From the NCBI GenBank assembly GCA_947625665.1, contig CANQPF010000003.1, positions 1-49,649 on the forward strand: 49,649 bases of DNA, given 5' to 3'. This document shows, one piece after another, positions 26,155 through 35,593 of the stretch. Position 1 is the first letter of the stretch. Each line of letters opens with the position of its first letter. This DNA comes from an uncultured Clostridia bacterium (lineage in GTDB: Bacteria; Bacillota; Clostridia; TANB77; CAG-508). A program made the translations under genes and the position numbers. The notes under the pieces are model-generated. The model was not told where the DNA came from, did no database searches, and worked only from the letters and a program-made list of their open reading frames with translations.

Positions 26155-27372
26155 ATTTGTTTAATCATAATATCTCCAAAAACAGCATATCCTTCTTGAG
26201 GATTATTTACTAATACATTTGTTACAGCTCCGTATAAACTTACCATTCTGTATTATTGCAGATCCGCTCATTCCTTGAATGATTCCACCTGTTTTTTCAA
26301 TAAGCTCAGGATCAGTTATTTTTATTTTCATACTCTTATTATCATAATTATTTTCTAAATATATTTTCTCAATATTTACCTTATATTCTTTAGTAGTTTG
26401 ATTATCTAAACTGCATAATATTGTAGCTTCTCCTTCTTTAATCTCTTCACGTAAAGCTACTTCCATTTCTTTTGATGAATCAATGTTCAAAGCTGAAGGA
26501 TTATCAACTTTTCCATAAACACCAAATTTAGTATTTTTATATATTTTACCAATTTCATTTCCACTATCTATACTTCCTTGAATTCTTCCTGGATTCCCAC
26601 TTTCTCCTTTTGTAACTTTAAGTATCTTACTTGTTATAAATTGTCCTGATGAAATATTAATTAAATCACCAGTATCTACATCTGTTATTCCATGACCTAA
26701 AGCTGCAAACATTTTAGTTGAGGGTTCATAAAATGTTACTGTTCCTACTCCTGCCGCACTATCTCTAACCCATAAACCTATTTTATATTCTGTACCACCA
26801 GTTTTTACTGGTGTTATACTGCATTCTTTTGTTTGTTCATTATGAACATATGATATATTTAGATTTTTACCTTCTGATTCATTTACTTTTGATGTTAATT
26901 CTTCAACTGTTGATACATAGGAATTATTTACTAAAACAATTCTATCTCCTTCTTCAATTCCGCAATTTTGAAAAGGTTTGTATTTTTTATTATCTATTCC
27001 TTCTATTTCACTCATTCCTACTACTAAAACGCCATTAGTATATAACTTTAACCCGGCAATATTTCCAACTGGTATAACTGTTGTTTTGGGAATTACGTCT
27101 ACACTTAATTTTTTCACTTCAAAATTTTCAAAAAGATTAATTGCTACTTTTTGTTTTCCTATTTTATCTAAAGTTTGTTTTCCATTATTAGAAACTGTTT
27201 CTAATGTTCCATCATCACTTTCTATATTAAATGTAAGTCCTAATAATTTATTTATAGAAAACTTTTCTCCTTCAAAAATCACTATGTTGCTGGGTATGTT
27301 TTGTATTGCTACCACATAGGTATATAAAATTAAAAGAATCATTATCAAAGTAATACTTGCAAGTTTTTTCAT
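26139..27372 (-). CDS. spoIVB: SpoIVB sporulation signalling protease, read through one CGG +1 shift
   Basis: SpoIVB is a forespore-secreted serine protease (S55) that triggers pro-sigma-K processing. It has an N-terminal membrane anchor, a PDZ region (GIEEGDRIVLVNN), the catalytic histidine in ALGHGITD and the catalytic serine in GMSGSAII (about residue 371). Ten codons on, an in-frame CGG at 26230-26232 derails the frame. The +1 reading yields GAVTNVLVNNPQEGYAVFG, the conserved C-terminus, with 410 residues in total. I start at the ATG at 27372 (AGAGGTG site), not at the ORF opening 20 codons earlier. In many clostridia spo0A follows spoIVB; here murC does. Confidence 0.88.
26230..26232 (-). 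other. CGG +1 recoding site, spoIVB
   Basis: ATA CGG AGC: unshifted it reads FIRSCNKCISK and stops. The +1 reading ATA GGA GCT GTA restores the family motif GKxIGAVT. The restored stretch is the strictly conserved end of the protease domain. Confidence 0.87.
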
Positions 27373-27430
27373 TTTGCTTTTCACCTCTAAATGTTTTCTT
27401 TTATTTTTTCCAATTTTTATTTTTGTATAC

Positions 27431-27462
27431 AAAAAATGAAGTGAATATCCACTTCATTTTTT
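27431..27462. terminator. intrinsic terminator at the end of the Tad-like locus
   Basis: A perfect 13-bp stem (27431-27443 with 27450-27462, TGAAGTG core) with a 6-base loop and flanking A/T tracts, 11 bp beyond the stop of the last pilus-locus gene. It separates that locus from spoIVB. Confidence 0.85.
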
Positions 27463-27472
27463 ATCATTTTTA

Positions 27473-29530
27473 TTATTCGTTATCTCCCTCATAAAGCGTT
27501 TTAAATACCCCATTATTGTGCACTCTATACATTCCTTGCCTTTCTCTTCCAAGTGCTGTAAAATAATTTGTTGCAATTAATTTTTTATTTGTAAGTTCAT
27601 CTTTAAATCCCTCCATATAATCATATAAATTGTTATAATTAATAGTTTTAGTAGAACTTTTTTGCATAGAATAATCACTATTATTGTTCAATGATGTAAC
27701 GATACTATCATAATCATACCAACCATTATCTTTAGGATATCTATAAAAATATCTTACTTCTCCTGTTTCTAAATTTTCACTTGAAGCTCTTGAAACTGTG
27801 TTTTTAGAAACTGCTGTTAATCTACTACTTATATTATTATCTAAAACCGGATTTGTTGTACCATTCACAAAATATTTAGACGTTGTATTATAAACTTTAT
27901 CATCGCATACAAATACAATTGAATCTTCTGTTACTACTTCTTTGTTATTGTTATTTGGAATGACACTATATCCACTATATATTTTTCCACCAATACTAAG
28001 ACCTTGCATAAAACTAATAATTGAAATATTATTATATATTTTCTCCCAATCAGTATCTTTCAACCTAGGCATTTGAAAGTCATATGTTGATGAATTTGAA
28101 TACGAATTAAAGTTGTTAATCGCTGTAGACAGATTAGATTCTATACTATATCGTATAACATTTAAACGATGTTCATTAAAGCTAGATTGTGGTTCTTCTA
28201 TATCAATTTTTTTATTTTCACCGTTTGTTGAAGTATTTTCAGGATCATCCTTTCCTGTAAATTCAAAAATTTTCTCATTTTCTGTACCAAAATATTCTAG
28301 ATTTTTATATTCATCTGGATGAGAATCTCTTTCTGCTACTATATGTTTTCCGTCTAATGTACATGCATCCCCCACTGTAAGCTCACCTATTTTTATCCCC
28401 GCATCCTTTAAGTCACCAGTAAATTCTGTTCCATATAAAGCACTATAACAGCTAGCATCTCCTGTTAGAAAAGCTTTTAGTCTAGCCGCTTTTTTATAAT
28501 ATTCAAGTGCATTTATATTGTTTTTCACATCATTTATACTCTGCTGATTTGAATCTAGTCCTAAACCTTCAGTTTGTCTTGTTGTAGATACATAATTGGT
28601 AGCAATCCATTCTCCATTAAGTAAAGTTAAAACTAAATTCTGTTGTTTTGGAAAACTTTCAGTAGTTTTATTCATTCCTAACTCAGTTGCATAATACCTA
28701 ACTCCATTAATCTTTCTACATCTTAAATCTTGGAAATATTTAGAGTTATATGTGTTGTCTCCAGGCCAATCTCTACTACCAGTTAATGCTTCAAGGATTT
28801 CACCAGTTAAATAGACTTTTTCTTTTAAAGAATTATCATTTTCACATTTTATATCAATTCCTCTATACTTAGCACTTACCGTATTTACATTTCCCTTATT
28901 TATTTCTGGTGAGTTATATTCAACACGATTTAATAAATATCCATCAATATCTATAGTAGTATCTCTATATCTTCCTTGTATAACTATATAGTTATCAAGA
29001 GCATAAGTAATTACAACATCTAAATCTCCTTTTATGTATCTACAACTATAATAGATATAAGGTTTTAAATCTTCTAAATCTTCTGCTGCTTTATATTTAA
29101 AACTCTGTTTCTTATCTAAAGAAACAGAAGGATCTTCAAGTTTTTCTGCTACATCGTTGGTCAACACATTTTGAAAAGGTCCATAAATATAGTACCCATC
29201 ATACATTGTAAATACGACAGCTGGAACATAATTTTGTAATTCTTCTTTTCCAAATCCTGGCATATTAAACGCTGATGCTAATGCATTAAAAAAGGTATTA
29301 GCTCCAGCTTTAACATCACGCAATTTTGAATTTGCAATATCAGAAGTATCACTATTCGATGCATTAAGTTGAAAAGCTTTTAAAGCATCATATGTAGCAT
29401 TTTGTAACTTTGTATCATACGAAACTTGATAATCCAAAGTTTTAGCTTGATTCTTTACATATGCACTTAAAATTAATGTCATTGGCAATAATAACATTAT
29501 TGCTATTATTGCTAAAGCTTGAATTTTCAT
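27473..29530 (-). CDS. TadG-like large surface/pseudopilin protein
   Basis: A 685-residue protein with one N-terminal hydrophobic helix (IQALAIIAIMLLLPMTLILSA) and a long extracellular part rich in Asn, Ser, Tyr and Thr. There is no clear catalytic motif. The single N-terminal anchor, size and place at the end of a Tad-type locus resemble TadG, the large minor pseudopilin/tip protein, but I see no sequence motif that proves it. It begins at the ATG at 29530 (AAAGGAAG site), 92 bp after the preceding gene. Confidence 0.6.
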   Translation of the reverse strand: MKIQALAIIAIMLLLPMTLILSAYVKNQAKTLDYQVSYDTKLQNATYDALKAFQLNASNSDTSDIANSKLRDVKAGANTFFNALASAFNMPGFGKEELQNYVPAVVFTMYDGYYIYGPFQNVLTNDVAEKLEDPSVSLDKKQSFKYKAAEDLEDLKPYIYYSCRYIKGDLDVVITYALDNYIVIQGRYRDTTIDIDGYLLNRVEYNSPEINKGNVNTVSAKYRGIDIKCENDNSLKEKVYLTGEILEALTGSRDWPGDNTYNSKYFQDLRCRKINGVRYYATELGMNKTTESFPKQQNLVLTLLNGEWIATNYVSTTRQTEGLGLDSNQQSINDVKNNINALEYYKKAARLKAFLTGDASCYSALYGTEFTGDLKDAGIKIGELTVGDACTLDGKHIVAERDSHPDEYKNLEYFGTENEKIFEFTGKDDPENTSTNGENKKIDIEEPQSSFNEHRLNVIRYSIESNLSTAINNFNSYSNSSTYDFQMPRLKDTDWEKIYNNISIISFMQGLSIGGKIYSGYSVIPNNNNKEVVTEDSIVFVCDDKVYNTTSKYFVNGTTNPVLDNNISSRLTAVSKNTVSRASSENLETGEVRYFYRYPKDNGWYDYDSIVTSLNNNSDYSMQKSSTKTINYNNLYDYMEGFKDELTNKKLIATNYFTALGRERQGMYRVHNNGVFKTLYEGDNE

Positions 29531-29570
29531 AATTATTCTTCCTTTTGTTTATTTTTAAGTAATAAAAAAC

Positions 29571-29608
29571 GCGGATTTTAATGCTTATTCAAACACATAA
29601 ATATCCGC
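29571..29608. terminator. GC-rich hairpin between pilus-locus genes
   Basis: GCGGAT (29571-29576) pairs with ATCCGC (29603-29608). On the minus-strand RNA it is followed by GTTTTTT, so it may be a partial terminator that lowers expression of the TadG-like gene. The loop is long (26 bases), so confidence is limited. Confidence 0.45.
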
Positions 29609-29622
29609 CCCTTATTTTCAAA

Positions 29623-30147
29623 TTATTTATTTCCTGTCGCTGTAACAACTCCTCCATGTTCAGCTGCAATCGTATATGTATCATCACCCATAATAGTATA
29701 GAAAAAGTTTTTTAATTGTTGAGATAATGTAGTGTTTGTATTTTTAGCACTAACTGTTATAAAATCTCCTTCTTTTAATGTGTAGATTTCATCTGTTTTC
29801 AAAGCATCCATAATCTGATTTGTGTAAACAGAATAATAAACATTCTCTCCTATTTTTGTAGTTTCTACTTGAGAAGCTTTTTTACCAGGATTTTCATCTA
29901 GTACTTTAACTTCCATATCTACATTATATGAATTTCCAGTAGTCCCGATAGTTTCTACATACTTACTATATTTATCGCTTGTAATCTTTCCTGTCGAACG
30001 TATATCATCAACAAATTCAGTTGTAGCCGTCTTAACAGCTAATTGAGATACATCATCCGTCCTATCAGACATTGACATTAGTGGAAATATAAACATAAGA
30101 ATTGCTGCTAAAAATAATGCAATTACTGTTACAAATGTATCACTCAT
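29623..30147 (-). CDS. membrane-anchored pilus-locus protein, 174 residues
   Basis: An N-terminal helix (FVTVIALFLAAILMFIFPLM) is followed by a soluble domain of about 145 residues. The shape is that of a TadE/TadF-type minor pseudopilin: a short N-terminus, one helix and an outside domain. There is no cysteine and no catalytic motif. The strong AGGAGG site and operon position support it. I do not recognise a named family. Confidence 0.65.
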   Translation of the reverse strand: MSDTFVTVIALFLAAILMFIFPLMSMSDRTDDVSQLAVKTATTEFVDDIRSTGKITSDKYSKYVETIGTTGNSYNVDMEVKVLDENPGKKASQVETTKIGENVYYSVYTNQIMDALKTDEIYTLKEGDFITVSAKNTNTTLSQQLKNFFYTIMGDDTYTIAAEHGGVVTATGNK

Positions 30148-30203
30148 CTCTTTTCCTCCTTTTTATTTTTCTATAATACTTGAGCTTTACAAATTTTTTA
30201 TAA

Positions 30204-31055
30204 TTAAGTAATTCCTGTGCATAGAACATAAGTTATTACTCTTTTTTCATCTTTCATACTTTCAGGTACTGCATCAGTGCTAGAAGGTGGCGCCCCGGGT
30301 ACAGGTGTACTATTAAGTTCTTCTACATCTTCTAAATAATAAATTCCCATATATTCATATATTTTATTACCTGCATTTAAATGCTCTGAAAGTTTATGAT
30401 ATAATCCTTTTCCAATTATATTTGGTCTATTGCTAGTATTTTCTATAATATTATTTTCTCCAGGATTATTTCCCAAATTTTCATCAAACTTTATATTATA
30501 ATAGCTTTGAAATCCCTTTTGAGGATTACTATTATATTCTGCATATTCTTTGAATTTTCCATATAAAAAAGCTTCAATAAATTCATTTACATTTTCCTTT
30601 GGAATACTAAATTCATTCAAATCGAAAACATTTGATACAACATAATTACCATCTTTATCTTGCCTTTGATAAAAATTATAGTCAGATAATTCACTGAAGA
30701 AATCTTTTGATCCTGGTTCTGCCGATTTTTTTATTGTTCCTTTTTTAAATATAATTCTATAGTTTTCATCATAAGAACGATATATTGCTGGAATAATTGT
30801 ATCTAATCCAACACTTCTTACCTTATTTGTATAATCTCCTGTTGACTCGTTACCGTTATAAAAGTACTTATCTTCCCCCTCAGACCCATCTAGATATGCA
30901 TATCCATTATAAAAATCAGATTCTCTATCTGAATATGCTATCAAAGCATCCGAAGTTTGTCTTGCTTGACTAAATAGCGGAAGTATTATAGAAAGGGCGA
31001 TTACAAAAAGAAGTATACTTCCCGCCATTTTCAAAAATTCTGCTGAGTCTTCCAT
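30204..31055 (-). CDS. pilin-like protein with MEDSAEFLKMAG N-terminus
   Basis: A 283-residue protein that opens MEDSAEFLKMAGSILLFVIA. Its N-terminus matches those of three neighbouring proteins: an acidic residue at position 2, a short polar stretch, then a 20-residue helix. The rest is a Tyr/Asn/Asp-rich exposed domain with a proline-rich section (STPVPGAPPSS) near residue 255. It is probably a minor pilin. There is no leader peptide of the type IV prepilin form. Confidence 0.65.
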   Translation of the reverse strand: MEDSAEFLKMAGSILLFVIALSIILPLFSQARQTSDALIAYSDRESDFYNGYAYLDGSEGEDKYFYNGNESTGDYTNKVRSVGLDTIIPAIYRSYDENYRIIFKKGTIKKSAEPGSKDFFSELSDYNFYQRQDKDGNYVVSNVFDLNEFSIPKENVNEFIEAFLYGKFKEYAEYNSNPQKGFQSYYNIKFDENLGNNPGENNIIENTSNRPNIIGKGLYHKLSEHLNAGNKIYEYMGIYYLEDVEELNSTPVPGAPPSSTDAVPESMKDEKRVITYVLCTGIT

Positions 31056-31085
31056 GAAATCAACCCTTTCTTTAATAAAATCTTA

Positions 31086-31520
31086 CTAGTTTGGCGTGAT
31101 GGTACATTTATAAATTAAACCGTCTTGATGTCCAGTTGTTCCTCCACTACCGTAATCAAAACTAACGCTATATTTAGAATTTGCTTTTATTGATGTTGAA
31201 TATGTCAAAACTGTCCTATTTAAACCTGGCTTAGTACCAGCCCAAGTTCCAGCAAAATCAACCTCAATTAATCTAGACTCGTTTTCAGGGTTAGAATTAC
31301 TTGAAATTATTTCTTGTATTAATGTCCTTACTTGTGCTCCTGTTTTATTTCCTTCATATTGTGTGAATTTTGTATTAAATGCCGTTATTTCGAAATCTTG
31401 CAATTGATTTCCTTGTACGATACTTGATGCTTGGTTGTATATCATTATTCCTAATGATATTATAAGTATTGAAATTAAGATAGCTCCTGCTATAATTAAC
31501 GCTTTTGATGCATTCTCCAT
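31086..31520 (-). CDS. pilin-like protein, small, possibly the major subunit
   Basis: A 144-residue protein beginning MENASKALIIAGAILISILI, with one helix and then a short domain containing FNTKFTQYEGNKTGAQVRTLIQEI. The TQYEG-x5-VRTLIQEI segment recurs in divergent form in the neighbouring small proteins, so they form one family. The small size and strong AGGAGG ribosome site suit a main subunit. The C-terminal half has threonine/glycine-rich strands (DYGSGGTTGHQDG). Confidence 0.7.
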   Translation of the reverse strand: MENASKALIIAGAILISILIISLGIMIYNQASSIVQGNQLQDFEITAFNTKFTQYEGNKTGAQVRTLIQEIISSNSNPENESRLIEVDFAGTWAGTKPGLNRTVLTYSTSIKANSKYSVSFDYGSGGTTGHQDGLIYKCTITPN

Positions 31521-31595
31521 CTTTTTTTCCTCCTTTGTTTTATGTTTTATTTATATGTAAATATTTTCTTTTCATAAGAAAATAATGTTAATAAC

Positions 31596-32030
31596 TTAAT
31601 TTGATTCCTTTTCTTCAAAATACATATAACTTATATTTCCTGTCTTTTTATGAAATTCATGTTTCATACATTTAAATTCAACTGAACTATAATTTTGTAA
31701 AAAAGCATCTATTCCACCATTTTTTATTCGTTCCATATCAAATGTTTCATCACTATCGATAAATTTTATTTGTATTTTTATGGAATTTTCTTTATTATCA
31801 ATATAATTGCCTTTTTCATCTTTTTCTACCTCATTTGCTTCATTATTATTTATTACCTTATTTATTAAAGTAGCCATTTGTGTACCTGTTATTACATCTT
31901 CATAATATTCTTCATATTCAAGATTTTTTCGTTTAGACCTATTGTTTATTATATTATAATTTATATACATATAACCTACAAATGAAACAATGGCAATTAT
32001 TATTAAACTTCCTATTGCAATTTTTTTCAT
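31596..32030 (-). CDS. pilin-like/minor subunit, MKK-type N-terminus
   Basis: A 144-residue protein with a basic N-terminus and one helix (IAIGSLIIIAIVSFVGYMYI). Its outside segment YYEDVITGTQMATLINKVIN is the same motif as in the 31086 and 33468 pilins, so it is homologous although it lacks their MEN/MED start. It is the most diverged member. A strong AAGGAAG site precedes the ATG. Confidence 0.65.
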   Translation of the reverse strand: MKKIAIGSLIIIAIVSFVGYMYINYNIINNRSKRKNLEYEEYYEDVITGTQMATLINKVINNNEANEVEKDEKGNYIDNKENSIKIQIKFIDSDETFDMERIKNGGIDAFLQNYSSVEFKCMKHEFHKKTGNISYMYFEEKESN

Positions 32031-32138
32031 AAAACTTCCTTTTTATTTTAACATTTATTTTTATTTTTTTCAACATTTATTTTTATTTTATTTAAGTTTT
32101 TTATCAAATGTCTCATTGATTATATTATATCTACCATA

Positions 32139-32648
32139 TTATTTTTTATAAAAGCTGATTTTTTTTATCTTTCCCCATTCATAATACTCTATTCCATCGC
32201 CAGGACAAATATATTGAGGTAAACGATTGTCAGTGGTTGTAATTTCATTCCTATCAGCAATAAGGAAATCATTAATCAAACTATCGTCTTTTCTATATAA
32301 TGTCGTATTTGTTAAATCTTTTCCATTTTTAAGTTCAAATTGTCTTTTAGCATCATATCGTATAACTGAAATATGTCCTGAATCAGTAGTATAACTAACA
32401 CCATTTCGTTCATTGTAATCTCTTGCTTTTCTAGCTAAATTTACAATATCATATATAGTTATGCCTTCCTTTTCTCTATAAGAAACATAAGGGCTGTTAA
32501 ATTGTTCAATTTGGTCAGCTGCTATTTGATTTTCTACATTCGTAGCTCCTCCACTAAAATTAGCAAATAAATATACTGCTAAAGTCAATATTAGAATTCC
32601 AACCAGTATTCCACCTGCCAAATATAAGAACCTTGCACTATCTTCCAT
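32139..32648 (-). CDS. pilin-like protein with MEDSARFLYLAGG N-terminus
   Basis: A 169-residue protein: MEDSARFLYLAGGILVGILI, one helix, and an exposed domain with YVSYREKEGITIYDIVNLAR, which aligns with the TLIxKI segment of its neighbours. Its C-terminus is rich in Asp, Tyr and Lys. A TAAAGGAG site precedes it. It is probably a minor pilin of the locus. Confidence 0.65.
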   Translation of the reverse strand: MEDSARFLYLAGGILVGILILTLAVYLFANFSGGATNVENQIAADQIEQFNSPYVSYREKEGITIYDIVNLARKARDYNERNGVSYTTDSGHISVIRYDAKRQFELKNGKDLTNTTLYRKDDSLINDFLIADRNEITTTDNRLPQYICPGDGIEYYEWGKIKKISFYKK

Positions 32649-32677
32649 ATTGTTTCTCCTTTAGATTTTACTTTAAT

Positions 32678-33468
32678 TTACACAGTACTTTCAAAGTTTA
32701 ATTCAATTATTTGTCCTGTTTTTGAATTATATTTTGGATCTCCGTACAACTTTAAATTTCATAGTCTTAAAATCTGTATAGGATCTATATTGTTCAACAA
32801 TTTTTAAACATTCATTATCAGAAGGATCCCCACTACCGCTTAAGCCTAATTTTTGAGCATCTTCTCTTTTAAATTTAAAGCCTTGATTTGGATCTGGTTT
32901 TCCTCTTTTTGTAAGCTTATAAACAGCTTCTGGAAAACTAAGTCCACATTCATCTTCCTTTCCCTGAATTGTAGATGCCATCAAATTTTTAATTCTTGTT
33001 GAATTAGATGACAATTTATTCATAAAACTTTTTCCGATATTCTTCTTCTAAAGATGCATATCCTGAAAGAAATTCTTTCACCTCTTTACCAGTTCCTTTA
33101 ACATCTGTAAAATCAATTTGACCAGAAAGATTTTTAAAGCCTTCTAAATCTTTAAATGGATTTTTAGTTCCAAGATTAACTAGCAATTTTATTTGTTCAT
33201 ATTGAACTTTAGAATTAAAGAAATCTGGTGGATTTTCATTATATGAAGCTATTTTATTTAATATAGTAAGTATCTCACTACCATAAATGTTTTCTTTACA
33301 ATATGTTTCAAATTCCATATTAAAGTTTGCCAATTGTTCGTCTTTTTGTCCCGTGTCTATTGATTGAGACTTTGAAATATTAGACCATAATATAAGTAAT
33401 CCCGATAAGAGCATTACGGCAAATAGTATACCTGCTCCCATCAAAAGTGCTTTAGATGCATTCTCCAT
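32678..33468 (-). CDS. pilin-like protein, read through two CGG +1 shifts
   Basis: It starts MENASKALLMGAGILFAVML like its paralogues. A plain reading gives a 150-residue protein and a separate 98-residue ORF overlapping it by 8 bp. The CGG at 33034-33036 (in EEEYRKKF) read +1 gives EEEYGKSFMNKLSSNS and runs directly into that second ORF. A further CGG at 32742-32744 read +1 continues to GDPKYNSKTGQIIELNF and stops at 32678. The joined protein is 262 residues, and 791 bp minus two is divisible by three. The second ORF has no ribosome site. Because the family is poorly conserved, this gene is less certain than cpaF or the transketolase. Confidence 0.72.
32742..32744 (-). other. CGG +1 recoding site, pilin second site
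   Basis: GTA CGG AGA: unshifted reading ends RRSKI. The +1 reading GGA GAT CCA AAA TAT gives a further 21 residues. No homologue was available to confirm the tail; support comes from the pattern at the other sites. Confidence 0.65.
33034..33036 (-). other. CGG +1 recoding site, pilin first site
   Basis: TAT CGG AAA: unshifted reading ends five codons later. The +1 frame is exactly that of the following ORF, which otherwise lacks a ribosome site. Confidence 0.72.
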
Positions 33469-33485
33469 AAACTACTCCTTTCTAA

Positions 33486-35564
33486 CTATCCTCCCATGGC
33501 CATCATCTTTGAGAAAGCATTTGTCATCGCAGTCAAACCTACGAAAACCAATGGTATTATCAAATAACCAACAAACAGACATATCATAGGAGCAAAACCA
33601 AGAGCTTTTCCTATCATAGCTTTCCTCTTTATTAATCTTTCATTAGATTCCTTTCTTCTTTCTTGATAGAAATCTCTTTCTGAATCCAATTCATCAAAAG
33701 CATCACGAATTGGTATTTTTTCTACTGCCGCTTGTAAGTTCTCTATTATACGAATAAATAAAGTAAATGATACATCTTCTTTCATTTCTTCAAGTGCTTC
33801 CCAAGCACCAGCTTCATAGTTGTTAACACATTTAGAAATTGGAGCTCTAAATATATTTGAATATCTTTCTAACCATTCTAGAATAATTTCAACATTTACC
33901 CTTTCAATTCTCATCAACATTAATATAATCGTCTGGAACTGCATTACTTCATCTTCCATTTCTAATGCCCTCATTTTTACCTGGAACTTAAGAAGACCTA
34001 TAGGTGCCATATATCCAGCAACTGCAAAAAGAAATGCCATCAAAAATTCAAACCACTTTAAATATTCCGTATTAATAACTCCAAGTTTATCATGTATTCT
34101 CTCAGCTGCTGTCTGGTAATCACCATCTGCATTTTCTATATAAAAATCATCCTGTTCTATAACTGCTTTAATATCTTCTACACTTGTACCCCTTTTTCCA
34201 GTAAATTGTTCCAATATCCTATTATCAGCTTTTGTAACTTCCTCGGCTGCTACCTTATCCTTATCCGACATTTCTCCGATTAAGTCATAATCCGATGTTG
34301 GCTCAGTATACACCCAATCGACCGCTACATTATGAAGATATATAAAGAATACAACTGTTGCTATTGCTGTAACTATAGCTAGGCATATTCTATTAACAAA
34401 AAGCCATTCAATTTTCAATGTAGATGCCGACTCTTTCAACATCTCCTTTATCTTTCTACGCTCTTTTGTACCTTCCTTTGGTATAAAAGAGTCTACAATT
34501 TTCTTTACAACCGGTATTTTATATAATTTCTTTTGCCATGGATTCTCTGTATTACTTGTACGTATATTTGTTGAACCATTATCTCTTAGTTTTCTTACCA
34601 TTACATAACATACAAATGTTAAAATCATAATTAATACTTGTACTATAATTCCAGGTTTACCGTTATACCATTGCTTCGTAAATGTAAAGTTAGTTATAGC
34701 CCACGTCTTCAATGGTTCTATAAATAAAACTGGTACAATTGAAATAACAGTCAAACTTCTAAATGTATAGTTTAATTTATCTCTTTTTAATATTTCTAGT
34801 TGCATCTCTTGACTTATATTATTTACATTTTTTAAGTATAGAGATGAACCATCCACTTTTCTGTCACCAAATTCTTGAGTAAGGAATGAAACTCCTGCAA
34901 ATTCTTTTAGATAACTGTTTGGCGCAATATCATAATATTTTTCAAGTTCCATTTCTGGATCATCAGCTGTCAAAATTTCATGTATTTTTTCACCTTGTTT
35001 TGATATACTTTTTTCATCATCTTGTGATGTTTGATATACTGCTTCTGCAACCATGTTACATTCATGGTATGTATGTCTCATTTCTGTAAAAAAGTCTAAT
35101 TGCTCTTTAAGTATATTATTATCCATTTTATCAACAGATCCATCTATTAATGTATCTATTAAGAATACTTCAAATAATAACAATATTCCCATAAGCAAAA
35201 AGTTGTGTTTAGAAACAACAATTGTAGCTATGACTAGAGGTATTATAACACAAAGTGCTTTTGTAAGAATCTTTGCAGAATCTCGCCTAGTTGAATATTC
35301 ATCATCTACATCAATTATTTCCAATCTACGTCTTAACTTAAATATGTATTTCTTTATATATGGTATTTTAGCATAAGTTATATATAATCTTTGAAATAAA
35401 ACTTCTGATGTGTAATTACTGGCTTTTGTTCCTTCTTGTAATTTCTTTATACGCTTATAATCTGATTTTTGCATTCTTTTCTGTAAAGACATATATATCA
35501 TTATAAGCAAACCAAAGATTAATACTATACCACCCATCATGTAGAGTAACATCTGGTTATTCAA
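33486..35564 (-). CDS. fused TadB/TadC-like inner-membrane platform protein
   Basis: A 692-residue membrane protein with two type II secretion F-domain-like halves, about residues 95-320 and 370-692, each with a soluble helical region between membrane helices. In standard Tad loci TadB and TadC are separate proteins; here one chain carries both. The start is a TTG at 35564 with GGAGGTG eight bases upstream. A methionine-rich C-terminus ends the chain. It lies between cpaF (29 bp upstream) and the pilin genes and would be the platform on which CpaF acts. Confidence 0.75.
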   Translation of the reverse strand: MNNQMLLYMMGGIVLIFGLLIMIYMSLQKRMQKSDYKRIKKLQEGTKASNYTSEVLFQRLYITYAKIPYIKKYIFKLRRRLEIIDVDDEYSTRRDSAKILTKALCVIIPLVIATIVVSKHNFLLMGILLLFEVFLIDTLIDGSVDKMDNNILKEQLDFFTEMRHTYHECNMVAEAVYQTSQDDEKSISKQGEKIHEILTADDPEMELEKYYDIAPNSYLKEFAGVSFLTQEFGDRKVDGSSLYLKNVNNISQEMQLEILKRDKLNYTFRSLTVISIVPVLFIEPLKTWAITNFTFTKQWYNGKPGIIVQVLIMILTFVCYVMVRKLRDNGSTNIRTSNTENPWQKKLYKIPVVKKIVDSFIPKEGTKERRKIKEMLKESASTLKIEWLFVNRICLAIVTAIATVVFFIYLHNVAVDWVYTEPTSDYDLIGEMSDKDKVAAEEVTKADNRILEQFTGKRGTSVEDIKAVIEQDDFYIENADGDYQTAAERIHDKLGVINTEYLKWFEFLMAFLFAVAGYMAPIGLLKFQVKMRALEMEDEVMQFQTIILMLMRIERVNVEIILEWLERYSNIFRAPISKCVNNYEAGAWEALEEMKEDVSFTLFIRIIENLQAAVEKIPIRDAFDELDSERDFYQERRKESNERLIKRKAMIGKALGFAPMICLFVGYLIIPLVFVGLTAMTNAFSKMMAMGG

Positions 35565-35593
35565 TTGTACGGCACCTCCTATTGCTATATTTT

